Below are positions 13,485 to 24,968 of a DNA stretch of 64,000 nucleotides, in pieces. Under the pieces are notes generated by a model. It did no database searches, was not told where the DNA came from, and was given only the letters and a program-made list of their open reading frames with translations. The translations under genes were made by a program, and so were the position numbers. The DNA is taken from positions 28,189,594 through 28,253,593 of the forward strand of contig CM074188.1 in assembly GCA_037179385.1 (NCBI GenBank). Direction: 5' to 3'. The DNA comes from Holothuria scabra. Taxonomy: Eukaryota > Echinodermata > Holothuroidea > Aspidochirotida > Holothuriidae. Positions within the stretch are counted from its first letter, which is position 1. Each line of letters opens with the position of its first letter.

Positions 13485-13616
13485 GGCAACGACCTGTACC
13501 GGCCGCACAGAAGCGTTGATAGTGCTACCAGCACCAATAGCAGTACTAAATCAGTACTGCTATTGGTGCTGGTAGCGCTATCAACGCTTCTGTGCGGCCG
13601 GTTCTGGGGGTTTGCC
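13485..13616. repeat. Near-perfect inverted repeat (50-bp arms, 5-nt loop)
   Basis: Arms 13498-13547 and 13553-13602 are reverse complements with one mismatch in 50, separated by AAATC. Weaker pairing extends outward to GGCAA (13485-13489) and TTGCC (13612-13616). A transcript would form a stem of about 50-60 bp. Arms this similar mean either a recent event, maintained pairing or an assembly artefact. It lacks the G-tract and SINE signatures of its neighbours. It could be a foldback element, a small-RNA precursor or an inverted duplication. Confidence 0.9.
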
Positions 13617-14688
13617 ACCCGTGCGCTGATTGTACTTTATTTAATGGACTTTTCAATGTTGAATTTTAGGCTTAATGCCACAGGACTTTAAGCAATAATT
13701 TCATTGTAAGATGCAAAGTGAGCCTGAAATTTACCATTTTAAAGGTGCAAATTATATCAAGTTCAAGTCCCCAAAATGTTGAAAAAATTAAATCGACCAC
13801 TATAAAATTAAACCGTGTTGGGTTAAATGTTTGATTAAGTTGAAATATAGATTTTAGACCAATGAGGTTTTATTGTAAAGAAATGATCATCATCTTTTCG
13901 ACTTGTCACGTGAGTATTTCGGATGATATCGCATCTGCCCATGTCTCTTCAATCCAGAACCTTGCTGTCTTCTAGTCAGAATACAGCCACTAAAAAGAAC
14001 AATACAAGGAGGGATTGTACCAGCAACTCCCTGGTACAAGGAGTGGGTAGTGATCTGTCATACAGCAAAATTGACTATCTCATTCGATTTAAAGAGGCAA
14101 CTGCATTTTAATCAGATTATAAAAATACCCACATTAACGTTGCCCAAAACAATCTCATTGGAATATGCCTTGCGCAGTATATAGAGGTACTTTATACGCT
14201 CCAATGTCTTGGCAAAACACTGAGGTAGCCTATTTCAGATATTGCACGAGAGACATGTGTCCCGTACCAAGAAATCTGTTGCAACTCCCTGCTCGTACAA
14301 AGTCTGAAATAGGTATGCACCGATAGGTATAGACCGATCAATCTGATGACATAATTTCCACAACCTTCCATTAATGTATTATAGACCTTAGTATTTACTG
14401 GGAATGATTGGGGACACACCTGGTTTGTCAATAAAAAAGACGTCATAAGAGCAATAAACTGCTACAAGTATATATGACACTATGTTTACTTCATCGATGA
14501 ACATGGCAAATGTATATGATATTTATATTGGTATAAAATTAGGTACATAGGTTTAGGCCTTTGATTTTGGAGGGGGGTGAGGTGGATAATAGCATGAACG
14601 AGAAGAATTCTGACTTCAACAAGGGAAACAGGAACAGTTCCCGACCCGTGGATTAGCTCAAATTTCATTGTTAGGGGCAGTATTCAGT

Positions 14689-15035
14689 GGCGGATTCAGG
14701 AGATGAAAGAAGGGTTGGGGTTGGGGGTTGAATGTCAGCAGGACTATCTAAGTGGAGCGCCATCATTAGTTGGCGTTGAATGCACAATTTGTTTTAACTT
14801 AACAAACCTTCTAGACAGTTGCATCACCAGACTTTTCATTCTAGGATGACGAGCGGTACAACAATTTTGCAAGCGGGACACTGCTGGACTCCGCTTATAG
14901 CGCCGGAGGCGCCATCGAGCGCGAAGCGCGTGTCCCATCGGGTGGGGTTCAGGACCCGCCTTAGGGCCCTTGTGGGGTGGGGGGGGGGGGAATCCTCGGT
15001 GGGAGTCGGGAGAAGCTTCCGGTAGCTCCTAGGTT
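14689..15035 (+). mobile_element. hAT-like GCGCC-core element, diverged
   Basis: Begins CAGTGGCGGATTCAGGAG, a hAT-like CAGTGGCGGA end, then contains GGACTATCTAAGTGGAGCGC and CATTAGTTGGCG. A later block ACCCGCCTTAGGGCCC with a G12 run also occurs at 44700-44730, in an element that starts CAGTGGCGGAACTAGGA (44580). The right end was not fixed. Confidence 0.45.
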
Positions 15036-15269
15036 TTAAGGTACTAACGTCGTAATTTTAGGGTAATTCTGTTGTCTTTAAACTGGTCTAAAATTACTTC
15101 CAGGGCACTTCAAGTCAGATTTTATTGGTAACAAATCTAGTTGAACTAATTCCAAGAGTCGATCCGGCTAACATTTTGCACAAGGGGGACTGAACTAGAG
15201 AGAGAAATAGAAAACAGTTAACGGGCAGTTAAATGTGACTTTCTTAATGAGATGTATGCCTAATCCTGC

Positions 15270-15370
15270 CTGAATTGCTACTGGAGCTGAGCGCCACCTT
15301 CAGTTGGTGTAGTCGGAAGCAAGCAGAAAGTTTTGAAAAACCCCTCAGAAAGCCGGAAATGGCATTTCAA
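15270..15370 (+). mobile_element. Fragment of GCGCCACC-core DNA element
   Basis: GCTGAGCGCCACCTTCAGTT, a GGTGTAGTCGGAAGCAAG block and AGAAAGCCGGAAATGGCATT align with the cores at 0.57, 16.07 and 29.14 kb. No ends were identified. Confidence 0.4.
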
Positions 15371-15740
15371 AGCATATTCTTGCGATGTTTTCATTTGAAG
15401 AAGATATAAATTACTGCATTTTGTGGTCCGATCGAAGGAAGAATCAAATCTTAATTAAAAGTCTCCGTCTACATAAGACATCGTTTTTTGAAAATATCAA
15501 ATGTCAGTTGCCTTGGCCCCTCTTGTCTACGCCACTGGTCCCATATGGCCGGAAACGTCACTACCTTAATGAGAATAATATGAAAAATGGTGAAAATATT
15601 TTTGTTCTTTACTTGGAAGGAATTCATATCACTTAATGTCACATTTTAAGACTATGATCAATTTCCATTAGTTTAAAATTAAACATTTCACTGTTTGATA
15701 TATATCTATACCCCTCAGGTATTAAAAGTTATGTTCAGAA

Positions 15741-15950
15741 TGTCACTTCTCGGCCTTTTGGCCAAGATCATGTTTAGCATGTGTTCTTTTCATCCAATCT
15801 TCAATGGAGCCATACATGACAGACCAATAATGTAAATGGTCTGAGGGCCGTGAGCTTGCTCAGTGAAGTCTCATCCAAATTTAGAGGAAGTAGCTTCCTT
15901 TGGAATCAGTTTCATAGTTTGGTTTTGCCGAACGGCTTCAGAAAAAGAAT
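15741..15950 (+). mobile_element. U2 snRNA-derived SINE, copy 1
   Basis: CACTTCTCGGCCTTTTGGCC, AAGATCATG and the following bases match the 5' end of U2 snRNA (first ~45 nt, covering stem I and the branch-site recognition region). They are followed by a body that is not U2: TTTTCATCCA, GAATGGAGCCATACATGACA-like sequence, GACCAATAATG, GGTCTGAGGGCCG and TTTGGTTTTGCCGAACGGC. The same U2-plus-body unit occurs at 33253 and 51568. It lacks the U2 Sm site and 3' stem-loops, so it is not a working snRNA gene. Its 3' end is shorter than in the other copies. Confidence 0.8.
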
Positions 15951-15985
15951 AACGCCGATGATAAAAGGGTCAACACAGGTATAGG

Positions 15986-16360
15986 CGTACGGTCGGAAGC
16001 ATTTCAGTAAGGGGGGGGGGGAGAGGACAGAAGATCCCCTGCCTGAAAAATGCAGGGTCAATACGACTATCAAAGCAGGGCGCCACCATCAGTTGGAAGA
16101 GAGTTAAAAGTTTTGAAAATTCGTACCCCTATGACAGTCGAGAAAGGCATTAATTTCCTAGGCTTACAAGAAGGATCCCAGCAGTGGCTATTCTGAGTTT
16201 TCGATTGCAGAAAAACGTTCACTTCCAAGCTAAATTTCAGCCAGAAAGACTAAACGGAGCGCCATTTGTTGGTGAGGGGCGGACAGAGAGTTTGAAAATT
16301 CGGTTCCCACAGACAGTCGTAAATGGCATTTTCCAGGCTTAGAAGGAAGATCTAAGCGGC
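15986..16360 (+). mobile_element. GCGCCACC-core elements, two adjacent cores
   Basis: GTACGGTCGGAAGCATTTC and an 11-G run (16011-16021) resemble the left end of the complete element at 41790-42075. Cores follow at about 16065 (GACTATCAAAGCAGGGCGCC) and again at 16250 (AACGGAGCGCCATTTGTTGG), each with a GACAGTCG...ATGGCATT or GGCATTTTCC tail. This looks like a partial tandem copy or two nested insertions. Confidence 0.45.
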
Positions 16361-16936
16361 TGCTATTTTGATCAGAAAATTACCAGATAAAATGTATCAT
16401 TGAATTGAACGGCCCTGTATCTTTTCGGGGAAACTATAAAACCAAATTCAAAAGATGCTTTTGTATTGTACTCTTCTGCGAATTTACTATATGCTTAGTT
16501 GAAGAAATTGTCTATGTGATTGCACGAACTGCAAACCTTAAATTAAATTTCCTTCTACCAGTAACACCTTTTTAAAAAGGTCACGTTACGAGATGGGTTT
16601 AAATGAATTTCAGGAGGACTTGTGGGAAGGCATTCTTAAACTGTATCATTAATATGTAATTGAAGATAAACCTATGGACCCGATTTTCATTAACGTTGCT
16701 TGAGTTTCAGCTGCAACTGAACACCCTCTCGTCGATCATTACAACTAATTTGTCAATTGAAAACATCCCAGAACTTTTTTCAACCCTCTCCCGAGTAGTT
16801 AACCATTTCGTGCAAAAATTTTGGAAGACTGCAGTACGGAGTGCATCGGGCTAAGGAAAAACTTTCTCACAGGCATACCCGAATGTGTCGCAAATCTTTG
16901 CCATCATTTTTTATTTTCATGAACAGTTTGTATTGA
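16361..16936. other. Gene-free interval
   Basis: AT-rich and without a recognised feature. The last ~80 bases contain words that resemble the duplicated unit that follows, so a degraded extra unit may be present. Confidence 0.4.
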
Positions 16937-17280
16937 ACATAGCGTTTTGTTTTTTGAGCAAAGATTTGGAAGTATTAAAATAATCTGCCATTTCGGGTAG
17001 TATGCTGCACGAGATTTAAAAATGAAAATAAGCTGAAGAATAATCGTTTCTTTTAAGCGTCAGGCTTCCCAAATGTATGTGCAATTTTTTATGTCTTTGA
17101 TTTTAGCGACATAGCGTTTTGTTTTTCGGGCAAAGATTTGGAAGTATTAAAATAATCTGCCATTTCGGGTAGTATGCTGCACGAGATTCAAAAATAAAAA
17201 TAAGCTGAAGAATAATCGTTTCTTTTAAGTGTCAGGCTTCCCAAATGTATGTGCAATTTTTTATGTCTTTGATTTTTCTT
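16937..17280. repeat. Tandem duplication, 172-bp unit
   Basis: Two copies (16937-17108 and 17109-17280) start with ACATAGCGTTTTGTTTTT and stay nearly identical through CTGCCATTTCGGGTAGTATG and CAGGCTTCCCAAATGTATGT. A third, strongly diverged unit (TTTTTCGGGCAACTCC, CTACCATTTCGGTCATTGC) seems to follow to about 17430. No coding content. Confidence 0.85.
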
Positions 17281-17430
17281 TAATATCCGACTATGATACT
17301 TTTCTGGTTTTTCGGGCAACTCCTTGAAAGAATTTGGTTATTCTACCATTTCGGTCATTGCATTGTGAAAGATTGTGATTCATGAAACATTTTACCTCGG
17401 GTACGACGTTTCTTTCCCTTTTCGAGCATC

Positions 17431-18544
17431 TTTTTAAGATTTCCGCAACGCTTACTAATTTTCTGAAAATGCATTTTTTTGAAACTCAAATGGCTTTCCG
17501 AATTTTTCTCCAAACTCCTGTATGAATTTCTTTTGTTTAACGAAGTAAAAAAAAAAAAATACCGTCTACTGACTGAGTGAATAGCCCAGGTCGATCACTT
17601 ACATTTCGTAATAGCACTTGCATTTTTTAATGAGTACATACTGCTTTGAATATAATAGTAGCTAATAAATGTTTTCCAGGAGATTTTTGGGGGCTAGGGG
17701 AGGGAGGTCTGTAGTGTATAATGAAGGTAGTTGGATGTAATCTAACACCAATGCATTAGACAGTGTCGGTTGCATAAAATTTCCACATACGATTCAAGTT
17801 GGATTTCAAATACGGTGCTACACGGTTTAAATCTTCACTTTTAGTCGCCTCTTGTGTCATCTGGGGAATAACTTTTACTTATTCTTCGTCTCCCACGGGG
17901 TGAAGTTTGTAGCACTGTTTAATCCATTGACATCAGTTTCGAAGATTTACATCTAATGCAGCCAAAAGTAAAAAAACAAATTACAAAAAATATTATAAAA
18001 AATCCCTCGGTTCCAGAACCATAGATAGCTATCCTTGCTCTAGTATACTTCTATTAAACTCTATTACACTACTTAACCAAACAAACCGTATCCTTAGCTA
18101 GACTAAACTATTCTTGTCCTTTTTTAGCAAACAAACTGCAGTTAACTAAGTAAAGTTGATTTACTTTTTGTAAACTAATATTTAAGTACAAAATTTACTG
18201 TTTGGTTTAAATCAATAACTTAAGGTCTTAAAGTGGAGTTGTAAGTTCATGAGTGTTGCTCTTCAGTTGAAACCTGTGTAGCTTGTGAATACAAATTCAC
18301 GCGGGAAAGCTCAACAAGTAAAACAACAGTATCCTACGCTTTAGATCGAAATTAATTTGTTTTTATAGATAAGTCCAGGTAAGATGAAAAAGCTGGTGAT
18401 TACTGTTGGATAAAAAGCACCCTGGTTTGCTTTGAGCCAAAGCAAACCAGAGTTTATCGATCCCAGAACCCTTTTCATGCTAAGATAAATATATTCCTTC
18501 AAATGGCCTACTAAATATCGACGCGCCCCGAACCAAATATCAGT
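17431..18544. other. Gene-free interval
   Basis: No gene seen. It has a perfect 12-bp hairpin at 18422-18450 (CTGGTTTGCTTT / AAAGCAAACCAG) and several TTAACCAAA-like words near 18070-18200. Confidence 0.45.
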
Positions 18545-18690
18545 GTTGTAATCGAGACCAACATATCCGAGACCGAGGCCAAGACGGAGACCAGAGGGTG
18601 TCGAGACTAAGACCGAGACCAGGAGCAGAATTCTAGATCGAGACTAAGACCGACAAGGTCCGAGAGAGACTGAGACCGAAAGTACATGTT
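18545..18690 (+). repeat. GAGACCGAGACC-rich dispersed repeat
   Basis: Degenerate iteration of GAGACCGAG words following CAGTGTTGTAATCGAGACC. Related copies lie at 20470-20610 (plus strand sense) and 42365-42480 and 45750-45865 (inverse, GGTCTCGGTCTCG). The 20.6 and 42.4 kb copies share an edge CTCGAGTACTACAACAC or its complement, so the blocks are edges of one dispersed element and not free microsatellites. Confidence 0.55.
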
Positions 18691-18846
18691 GTCTAGGAAA
18701 ATATACCGTCTAAAGTTTTGAATACTTTTTCACCTAACTTAATTACCGTATGACATGTAGCACCAAGAGTTTAGCATCATTGATTTGTACATGGTCTATT
18801 TTATAATATGCATGACCGCACAGGAGGACGAGTTTAATTGGTCAAA

Positions 18847-19140
18847 CCTTGCTGAATCAGGCAGATTTCGGTGCCTCAGTCGGAACGAAATTATGCCCTT
18901 GTTGGGGATCCGGAATTAGGCAAAAGGTCACCGTCCCTTTAGAAAAAAGGTCCTGTGCGGCCATGCATATGCCAAACATAGTATTAATAACCTACTCCAA
19001 ATATTTTCCTGATGTGGCCCTCATGGCCGTACGGAACTCTTTCTCTCTGGCGGGCGGTGACTTCTTGCACGACTCCATATGCCCAACCAGGCATAATCTC
19101 TCCCCGACTGAGGCACTGAAATCTGCCCGTTTCAGCAAGG
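18847..19140. repeat. Inverted repeat of a coding-like segment
   Basis: CCTTGCTGAATCAGGCAGAT at the left pairs with the reverse complement of CTGCCCGTTTCAGCAAGG at the right, and the match continues inward for about 140 bp per arm, including TGCCTCAGTCGG and a GCGGCCATG/CGGCCATG block. Both arms translate outside-in to the same peptide pattern (ADF-G/S-ASVG). This explains the overlapping open frames on both strands (133 and 73 codons). I do not recognise the peptide. It is most likely two head-to-head copies of a repeat. Confidence 0.65.
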
Positions 19141-20469
19141 TACTGGTCAATTTATTGGGGTTGGCAGTCACCTCCTTTGCCCCGTTCCGAACGCCCAGAA
19201 TGTCCCCATTCATGAAATCATTGGAGTCAGTCAGTGTTACAGGTGTTTAGTGTTGTGAATTCGATGCCGATTGATGCATAAAAGTGAGCTTGTCAAACCC
19301 ACAAAAAAGTTGCATCACTCTTTGAATGAATGAATGAATGAATGAAACAATTTATTTCCAATTGGAAACAATTTGTTTCCAATGAAACACTTTATTTTCA
19401 ATTTATTCATTTAAAGTGAATGTCAAGTTTCACGCTCAACCAAACATGAACATGGGCTACTCGCATCCTCAGATAGGTCTACTGGGCTTTCATTGGAGAC
19501 AATTCAGAAATTTACGAAACATAGTTTGGAAAACCACACTGTAAGTTGACTGGTGTTTCAAATGGAAAATTTTCAAAATTTTCATTTTCAAAGCCGGAGG
19601 CAACAACCGTCTGTCCCCTGCAGCTACGCCTCTTTGTACACTAGAATGTTACATTCTGCTATTTGCCCGTTGTTTTTTAATCTGCCAGATTTTTTTTTTT
19701 TTGGGGGGGGGGCGGTATGTTTTGTTGGGGCGATTGCCCTCTTCCCCCTCCCCCTAGGATCAACGCCCCTGTCACAGAATGCCTTCATTACACTTTAGAA
19801 ATTGAGGAATATGAGTTTTGAAGCCATGCCTTCAGAGAGGCGTGCTACATGTAGGATAACCTGAGAAATTTGACAGAGAAGTGGTATATTTGTTCATCGT
19901 GTTTTTCAATTTAGCCAAATTAAGGTTTATTGGTAGCCAGATTGAGTAAAATCTATAATAGCTAGAAATGGATAGCACTCAAGACTGAACATTCAGGGGA
20001 ATTTAACACACACAGTTAACACGCAATGCAATGCAGTTTGCCAGACTCCCACTACTGATTACTCGTGAGTAATCTGACCTGTGTGTCCAATGCAGTATTG
20101 TGTTACACTATTCTCCTATCGTCATAGACCAAGTTGAAGACTCATCATGAACCCACAGAGGAAAGAATAAGAATGGGGTCATGTGTGGACTCATTAGATG
20201 CATTTTTTTCTTCTTAAGGACTGGCCTATTTTTCAAAGCAACATTTGGACGTTTTGAAAAGTAAACTATGAGTTTCTAAATGTACGGTGAGGTTAGATAA
20301 AATTTATTGATATCCATCATTAAAGAACAATGGAGAACAAGCATCTCACTTCAAAAATGAATAAATGCATACAAAAAGTTATCTGTGCACCTTACAATGT
20401 ACATAAAACTTTCCATTCCTATTTTTAAACATTATTCATTTTATTTAAAATCAAGACAAAAGGGACAAA

Positions 20470-20610
20470 TTTTAGGCCGGTCACGCAGCGAGACCGGAAC
20501 AATTTCCGAAACCGAAAAGGTCAGAGAGGGAGACCACAGGGTGTCCAGACCGAGACCGGGAAAACTGAACTCGAAACCGAGACCGGTCTCGAGTACTACA
20601 ACACTGCCAA
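20470..20610 (+). repeat. GAGACC-rich dispersed repeat
   Basis: Contains GAGACCGGAACAATTTCC, TCCAGACCGAGACCGGG and ends GAGACCGGTCTCGAGTACTA then CAACAC, which mirrors the left edge of the inverted copy at 42365. The open frames on both strands come from the repetitive composition. Confidence 0.6.
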
Positions 20611-20837
20611 ATATCGGCGATTCCGTATGAATACGAGTCAGTAAATTTCGTGCCAAACTTAATCTGACCAATAAGAGGGTCAGATTCGATCATCGTTAAG
20701 TCAAAACATTTGACCAGTTTTGGTCTGGAGTATAGTTGACTCAGTCGTTGGTCACTTTGACTAAATTTTTTTAGAGTGTTTGTTTCACTTTAACAATGGA
20801 AGACCATAAAAGAACTAGAGTTGAGATAGATGGTCTA

Positions 20838-20965
20838 AGTCTATCCTACTTAGCGCCTCCGTGGCTGCAGCTCCATTAGGCTGTCACCTCTTGGTTTTTC
20901 GTAGCGATGAGTTGAACGAAAAAACTTCGTCCGTCTCGCGGGCTAGTCTCAGGCGCAAGCTTCGG
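20838..20965 (+). repeat. Dispersed repeat related to 53.23 and 8.8 kb
   Basis: TCCGTGGCTGCAGCTCCATT, TTGGTTTTTCGTAGCGATGA and TGAACGAAAAAACTTCGTCC recur at 53250-53340 with few changes, and inverted at 8790-8837. Non-coding; type unknown. Confidence 0.5.
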
Positions 20966-21707
20966 TACGCGCTGCCTTGTAATATTGTGGAATTTACTAA
21001 ACATATCAATAAGTGGTTAAGATATTATTCGCCATGAGCGTGACATTTGTAAATTCAGTGAATCATTTTGCTTATTAAAGTAATCTGTATAAAACCCAAA
21101 CCTTTAAATAACTTTTATATGTATTTTTAGGAAGCATTCCAGTAGTACTTTGAAATATACGTATTTCTACTAAATCTGTATGTGCAAGATGGAATAGCAC
21201 CCTGAACAGAGTACAAGTTCCCAGTGTAAAACTACATGTAAAATTTTTGGTGTCTCACAGCAAATACAATATTTTCTCTACTAGTTGTTGAGAAAAAGGT
21301 GACTCAAATTGACTAGTAGTGTGACTGAAATTTACTATTATGTGGCTCAAGTTGATCGTAATGCTTCGAAGTTGTGCTCGTTAAATAGAACTTTGTGTAA
21401 ATGATACCAACAGTTTCCTTTTACAGATAGTAGACTAATGGATTATGGTTATCTCGAAAGTATCCGTAAAGTGATTAGAGTCTTTGCCTTTTCGTGTCCA
21501 GTAAACTATCACTGAATGTCGATAAATCAATTTCATCGTGTTTTCTTTAGTTGAACTTAATAACAATTTTAAGGATCAAGAGCAGACTTTCACACTTGTT
21601 TTCAAGCAATAGCTAATACTGGCTAATTTCTTCCTATTCGTCTTCCAAGTAGGCACCTTTCACTACCTAGCACCACTTTTAACGTTTGATATCCAGTGTT
21701 TTGCTTT

Positions 21708-21985
21708 TTTCGAGTTTCGAGTTTCGGGTTATTTTTTCGCGTTTCGAGTTTCGATTAAAAATTTTCGAGTTTCGAGTAATGAAGTTCGAATTTCGAGTTT
21801 CGAGTAATAGTTTTCGAGTTTCGAGTTACAATTTTCGAGTTTCGAGTTGTAATTTTCTCGTCTCGAGTTGCAGTTTTCCAGTTTCGCGTAATGACTTTCC
21901 AGTTTGGAGTTATAGTTTATCATTTTCGAGTGAGAATTTACGAGTTTCGAGTAGTAATTTTCGAGTTTTCAGTTACTTTTGCCGA
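21708..21985 (+). repeat. Minisatellite, 21-bp unit (TTTTCGAGTTTCGAGTNNNAA)
   Basis: About 13 degenerate 21-bp units, each built on TTTCGAGTTTCGAGT. It lies just after a normal AT-rich flank and ends near 21985. Because the unit length is a multiple of three, every frame reads a 7-residue repeat, which explains the long open frames on both strands. Confidence 0.85.
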
Positions 21986-22021
21986 GTTGCAAGTTCGAGT
22001 TTTCTACTTTCATTTTCCTGA

Positions 22022-23640
22022 AGAGTTTATTTTGAAAGTTGAAATTTTGTCCTTGAAAATCATCAGTATCAATTATCAAACTGTAAAAGATCTGATGAGT
22101 AATTAAGAGATAATTAATATAGGGTTAGCAAAAGAAATATCAACACTATGCAACACTCCATATCATTATTTTTGCATAAGCAAGTTTCTTCAGTAACATT
22201 CGAACTTTGAAGAGGTCAGGCTGGATCACCGTTAACGACATTGAAATAATTCCAATGGAGTTTTCCTTAGAACAATTCACTCCATATCTGCCAAGCTAAG
22301 TCAGTTCAATTTGCTGACGTGTCACACTGTACCTGTAACTGTTGTACGATAACGTGCAGTTAGCTGTCGTAGGATCCTTTAATAGTTCATTCTGGGCATG
22401 CTTTTTACGTGGTGAAAAACGGACACGGCCAGACGGCGAAACGATTACACATGGCCGAAAACCCAAAAGACTGAATACCAATATTACCCTCATTAACGGA
22501 AACTAACAAAATTAACACCGCTCTCGAAGAACCACAATCCCTAAAAAGTCTAAACAGAACTCGCCAATCACAAAACGAAACATCACTTACCCAAACAAAA
22601 CCACGAACACTGCTCCCGGAGAGCCACAACCAACACACAAGTAACTTCCCCGAAGGACCACCATCCCAAAGGGTCACGAGGGGGTCGGGGTCTACCTGCC
22701 ATATTTACAGTCTATGTACAATATTTACACTATTTACAACCAACAAAAACCAATTAAAGTGCCGAAGAGATCGAACGAGCCCTGCGGGGGAACAGACACG
22801 TCCGCTCTCTTTGGCGGCCCGAACGAACTTGGAAAAATACAGGTGCACCTTGCCCAAGAGTGCCTCGGAGGCATTTGTGGCAAAGGTTAACCTCGTTGTC
22901 CCCACGTTTAAAAAAAAAACTCCACAACAGGATGCAGTATATCGTCCTAGCCAGGACTAAGTCTTTTTTTCTACCCAGGACCAAGTCCTCCTGCGCATTG
23001 ATAATGCTAGTAACATTATAGAGTAGTAGGATTTCAATCGAAAATTCATGTTTGACTATTATTTATATTCAGGGACATGTTTGTTATTATGAAAGTTTAA
23101 ACATGCATGTTTCTTCGTAATATTTCATGTTCTCCTTCTTTACGCTGTATTGTAAAATTGAGAAGAATGATTTTCTACAAGAAATCACCATCGACAGCTT
23201 CAATTCATTTCAATTAGACCTGCATTAGGTGAAAACACACATTTCATTTTAGAAATTCAGAATGCTCCATTCGGACTGTCGGATGGAAGGTAAATTAACC
23301 TGGTGTTCCGATATATTTCATAGCATTTATACATCGACTTTCCTCTTATTGTCTTAGAAAACTTGCCACAGTGTACGTGAATGTTCTGCAAAATATTTAC
23401 CGTGAATGTAAATTATTATAAATAGCAGTTACATTAAAAATCATTAATTGGCGGTACGTCTAACCAACGTTGGATAAAGAAATTCACATAATCATTTAAC
23501 CAACGTTGGTCAAAAAATTTCTCGGTTATTTTGCCCCATATTGGGCAAACTTTAACCAACATCTACATTGCCCAGAAAATTTAACCCAATTTTTTAAGAG
23601 TGTACAGTGTTAATAATTAACTACAATGATACTCTGTTCG
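22022..23640. other. Gene-free interval
   Basis: No gene recognised. 22400-22920 is more GC-rich with several mid-sized open frames on the minus strand (up to 90 codons), but no homology or splice pattern is evident. At 23450-23605 lies a short element with repeated TTTAACCAACGTTGG-like words that ends TTTTTTAAGAGTGTACA, of the common-ends group described in the findings. Confidence 0.45.
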
Positions 23641-24215
23641 TGGTCCCTTCGGGTTGTTTTAAGAATCTTGGCGCAAGGTCCAAGATTGGCCCCATTTTCC
23701 TATGGCACGCCAAAAGGCTCACCTTAAATGATGATGTACTAAAATTATATGTTCATGTACCAAAAATATACGATGATGTACTAACTTCATACGATCATGA
23801 TGTAAATTTACATTATCATGTACTTAAACCATAAGTTCATCATGTTAAATGTTACGATGTACATGTAAATCACACGTTGTACATCTAAAATCACATGTTG
23901 TACATGTAAAAACGTAAGATCATCATGTTATTATTGTCCCTTCCGCATGCCATACTGAGTGAGCCTTTCGGTGTACCAGAAGTCCGCCGAAAGGCTCTCC
24001 GACATACGATGATCTCTAAACTCATGCGATGTAGTAAAAGTACACGTTCATGTACTAATTTCTTACGAAGATGTACAATGATTGCATACGATCATGTACT
24101 GATTTCATACGATCATGTACTGATTTCATACGATCATGTAATGACTGCATACGTACATGTACTGAATTCATACGATCATGTACTAAATGTATACGTTCAT
24201 GTACCGAAGGGGCCC
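23640..24215. repeat. Foldback-like element with 21-bp minisatellite core
   Basis: The edges GGTCCCTTCGGGTT and ACCGAAGGGGCCCATG are inverted, as are GCCAAAAGGCTCACC and GTGAGCCTTTCGG inside. Between them lie many ATGTAC/GATCATG words. From 24039 to 24201 these form about eight 21-bp units (ACGATCATGTACTGATTTCAT). A 136-codon frame here reads a 7-residue repeat (YDHVLIS) and is not taken as a gene. Confidence 0.6.
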
Positions 24216-24489
24216 ATGTGGGTATCGAATGGTAATAGGCCCCTGTCAATACTAAGGGCCAAACGAATTAATGTTGAAGCTACGACCTGTGGAACTTTTG
24301 ATGCGATTGGAAATTTTGATGGTATATTGCATTAAATCCACTAAAGAGAACAAAAAGTTTTTTTTTTTCTAACTTCCGTGACATAAAATGGCCCAGGGGC
24401 CTTAGAGCAAAATCATTGCCCTGCTGAAAGAGAAACTTAGTTCAAGAACCTAAAGTACCGAATCATCATTGGGTCTATTGACGACTTGA

Positions 24490-24628
24490 AGGCCTGGACA
24501 TTCACTTGACATGATAAGTTAAAGTATTAAGGGTCAAAATAAATTGCAGCATGGGTCAAAATAAATTGCAGCATGGTATTTTGACCCTTAATACTTTAAC
24601 ATATCATGTCCAGTGAATATCCAGGCCT
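24490..24628. repeat. Foldback with duplicated 22-bp loop
   Basis: AGGCCTGGACATTCACTTGA through GGGTCAAAATA pairs with TATTTTGACCC through TGGATATTC-type sequence and AGGCCT, giving arms of about 52 bp with a few mismatches. The loop holds GGGTCAAAATAAATTGCAGC twice in tandem. No coding content. Confidence 0.85.
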
Positions 24629-24968
24629 ACCCATTTTATGAAATTTTGCAAAATGATTCTCCACCTACATTTTGTTTGTTTGACGTGCATTGGTTATCAT
24701 TATACGTAAGTGTTATTTAAGCACGTACAGAAGTGTTGGGTCCATGGTCAAAATACCTCAGGAATTAAACATTTCTTGAACTGTTGCAAAGTTGTCAACC
24801 CCTTCTCCGGCTGATGTTTAGCAGACCTGTTAGTCCGGTAAAATTGCCCTTGCTGGTTTACAATAAATCAGCCTGGTCTGTTGATAGAGGTAATCATGCA
24901 CGCCAATGTTACCACAATCCTTTCCATGTAGAGAAATCGAGATTTACAGCCGAGTGACTTCATCAAAG

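Noticed and set aside
18849..19250. 133-codon frame as a gene
   Set aside because: It crosses an inverted repeat and its mirror frame exists on the other strand; no splice or homology support.
19326..19345. TGAA microsatellite as a LINE tail
   Set aside because: Too short, and no LINE 3' UTR or protein sequence precedes it.
21686..22021. 111-codon frame and an antisense partner
   Set aside because: 21-bp minisatellite; the unit length is a multiple of three, so frames stay open.
23640..24215. CRISPR-like array
   Set aside because: Units are contiguous 21-bp repeats with no spacers, in an animal genome; a minisatellite.
23925..24335. 136-codon frame with YDHVLIS repeats
   Set aside because: Reads through the 21-bp minisatellite; the residues before and after show no protein signature.
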